A stretch of DNA of 64,000 nt from Mytilisepta virgata (lineage: Eukaryota; Mollusca; Bivalvia; Mytilida; Mytilidae). The notes under the pieces are model-generated. The model was not told the origin of the DNA. It was given only the letters and a program-made list of their open reading frames with translations, and did not search any database. Both the position numbers and the translations under genes were made by a program. Each line of letters starts with the position of its first letter. Positions within the stretch are counted from its first letter, which is position 1. The stretch covers positions 83,721,539 through 83,785,538 of the forward strand of contig CM051519.1 in the NCBI GenBank assembly GCA_028015205.1, written 5' to 3'. Shown here in pieces: positions 63,379 through 64,000 of the stretch.

Positions 63379-64000
63379 CTAGAGGCTTTCAAGAACCTCT
63401 ATCACTCACCTGGATTTAACATTTCACCTTGAGCAGGACTAAAAATTTAAGTGTTGCAGTCAATTTGGCTGGTTTTTCTATAGGGTTCTATGTTAAACAA
63501 AGTTCATCTGTGGCAGTCATCTTGGTTGACAGTCCAGGTCAATAGACACATTTCCAAAAAAGAATCATCATAGACCGTTTTTGCTAAGTCGTGTTCCAAC
63601 TGGCTAAGTGGTTACAGACAGGAAGATTTTTAAATGAATTTTCCTATAGCAGTATATAGGGTCCTATATTTAACTAAGTTCGGCCGTGGCGGCCATCTTG
63701 GTTGACAATCCTAGTGATCAGAGATATTTCTGAAAGAGGACCTCCTAAGGACAATTGCTGCCAAGTCTTGTTCCAGTTGGTCAAGTGGTTTCAGACAAAA
63801 AGATTTTTCAATTAATTTTCCCATAGGGCCCTATGTTAAACTAAGTTCGGCTGTGACGGCCATCTTGGTTAACAGTCCGGGTCATCAGACATATATCTGA
63901 GAGAACCTTCGAAGGACTATTACTGCCAAGTCTGGTTCCAATTGGCCATGTAGTTTCATAGAAGAATTTTAAAATCCACACCCCTCCCCCCCCCTTTTTT
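63379..64000 (+). mobile_element. pearl-like element, truncated by the window end
   Basis: Left end ctagaggctttcaagaacc, tctatcactcacctgg. Monomers of ~172 bp near 63485, 63661 and 63829 contain 'cctatgttaaactaagttcg', 'ggccatcttggttgac', 'ctaaggacaattgctgcc' and 'aattggccatgtagtttca'. The window ends in a C-rich tract (63976-63993) followed by T. Confidence 0.75.

Overview
The window is AT-rich, intron- and repeat-dense animal DNA with no bacterial gene organisation. It is most likely a bivalve mollusc. The evidence is several copies of elements bounded by a gaggctc...gctcacctgg left end and a ...ggccaggtgagcta right end, with cores of tandem ~155-170 bp (sometimes ~320 bp) monomers, as in the bivalve 'pearl'/CvE elements and related satellites, plus tRNA-derived SINEs with a V-domain-like centre. 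The species cannot be fixed from the sequence.

Two protein-coding loci can be supported, both on the minus strand. (1) A long 3'-terminal coding exon (3165-5870, 901 residues) ends in a tyrosine- and proline-rich signalling-type tail with a C-terminal S-T-Y-V (class I PDZ-ligand pattern). A candidate single-pass transmembrane exon lies 16 kb upstream (21714-21823). The rest of that gene was not found. (2) A multi-exon gene runs from about 61.7 kb or beyond (5' end uncertain) to a stop codon at 30774. Fifteen exons read as one continuous frame of about 1049 residues with about 20 AT-hooks. Five mini-exons of 16-21 codons each carry a single AT-hook, three large exons carry 3-7 hooks each, and there are acidic linkers, two SUMO-interaction-like patches, a Ser/Thr/Val-rich exon and a short C-terminal tail. 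Almost every exon is phase 0-0, so cassettes can be gained, lost or skipped without breaking the frame. It is probably a chromatin protein that binds AT-rich minor grooves.

Layout: 1-2.8 kb no gene; 2.8-5.9 kb tail exon; 6.0-6.8 kb LINE remnant; 6.8-15.2 kb featureless; 15.2-30.7 kb pearl-like elements, a SINE of a second type, a long-TIR foldback element, a TA-flanked MITE, the candidate TM exon, a MITE split by a pearl-like element, and a V-SINE with a perfect 14-bp target duplication; 30.8-61.7 kb the AT-hook gene, whose introns hold a 1-kb satellite-like core array, abutting TA-flanked elements, a second V-SINE, a three-level nest (a 3.5-kb (AB)2A insertion within a pearl-like element within another pearl-like element, 45.9-53.4 kb) and two copies of another core-repeat family; 61.7-64 kb MITEs and a further pearl-like element that runs off the end.

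The nested insertions provide natural empty sites that fix element ends directly. All exon boundaries are inferred by eye from GT/AG signals and phase; no transcript or database search was available.
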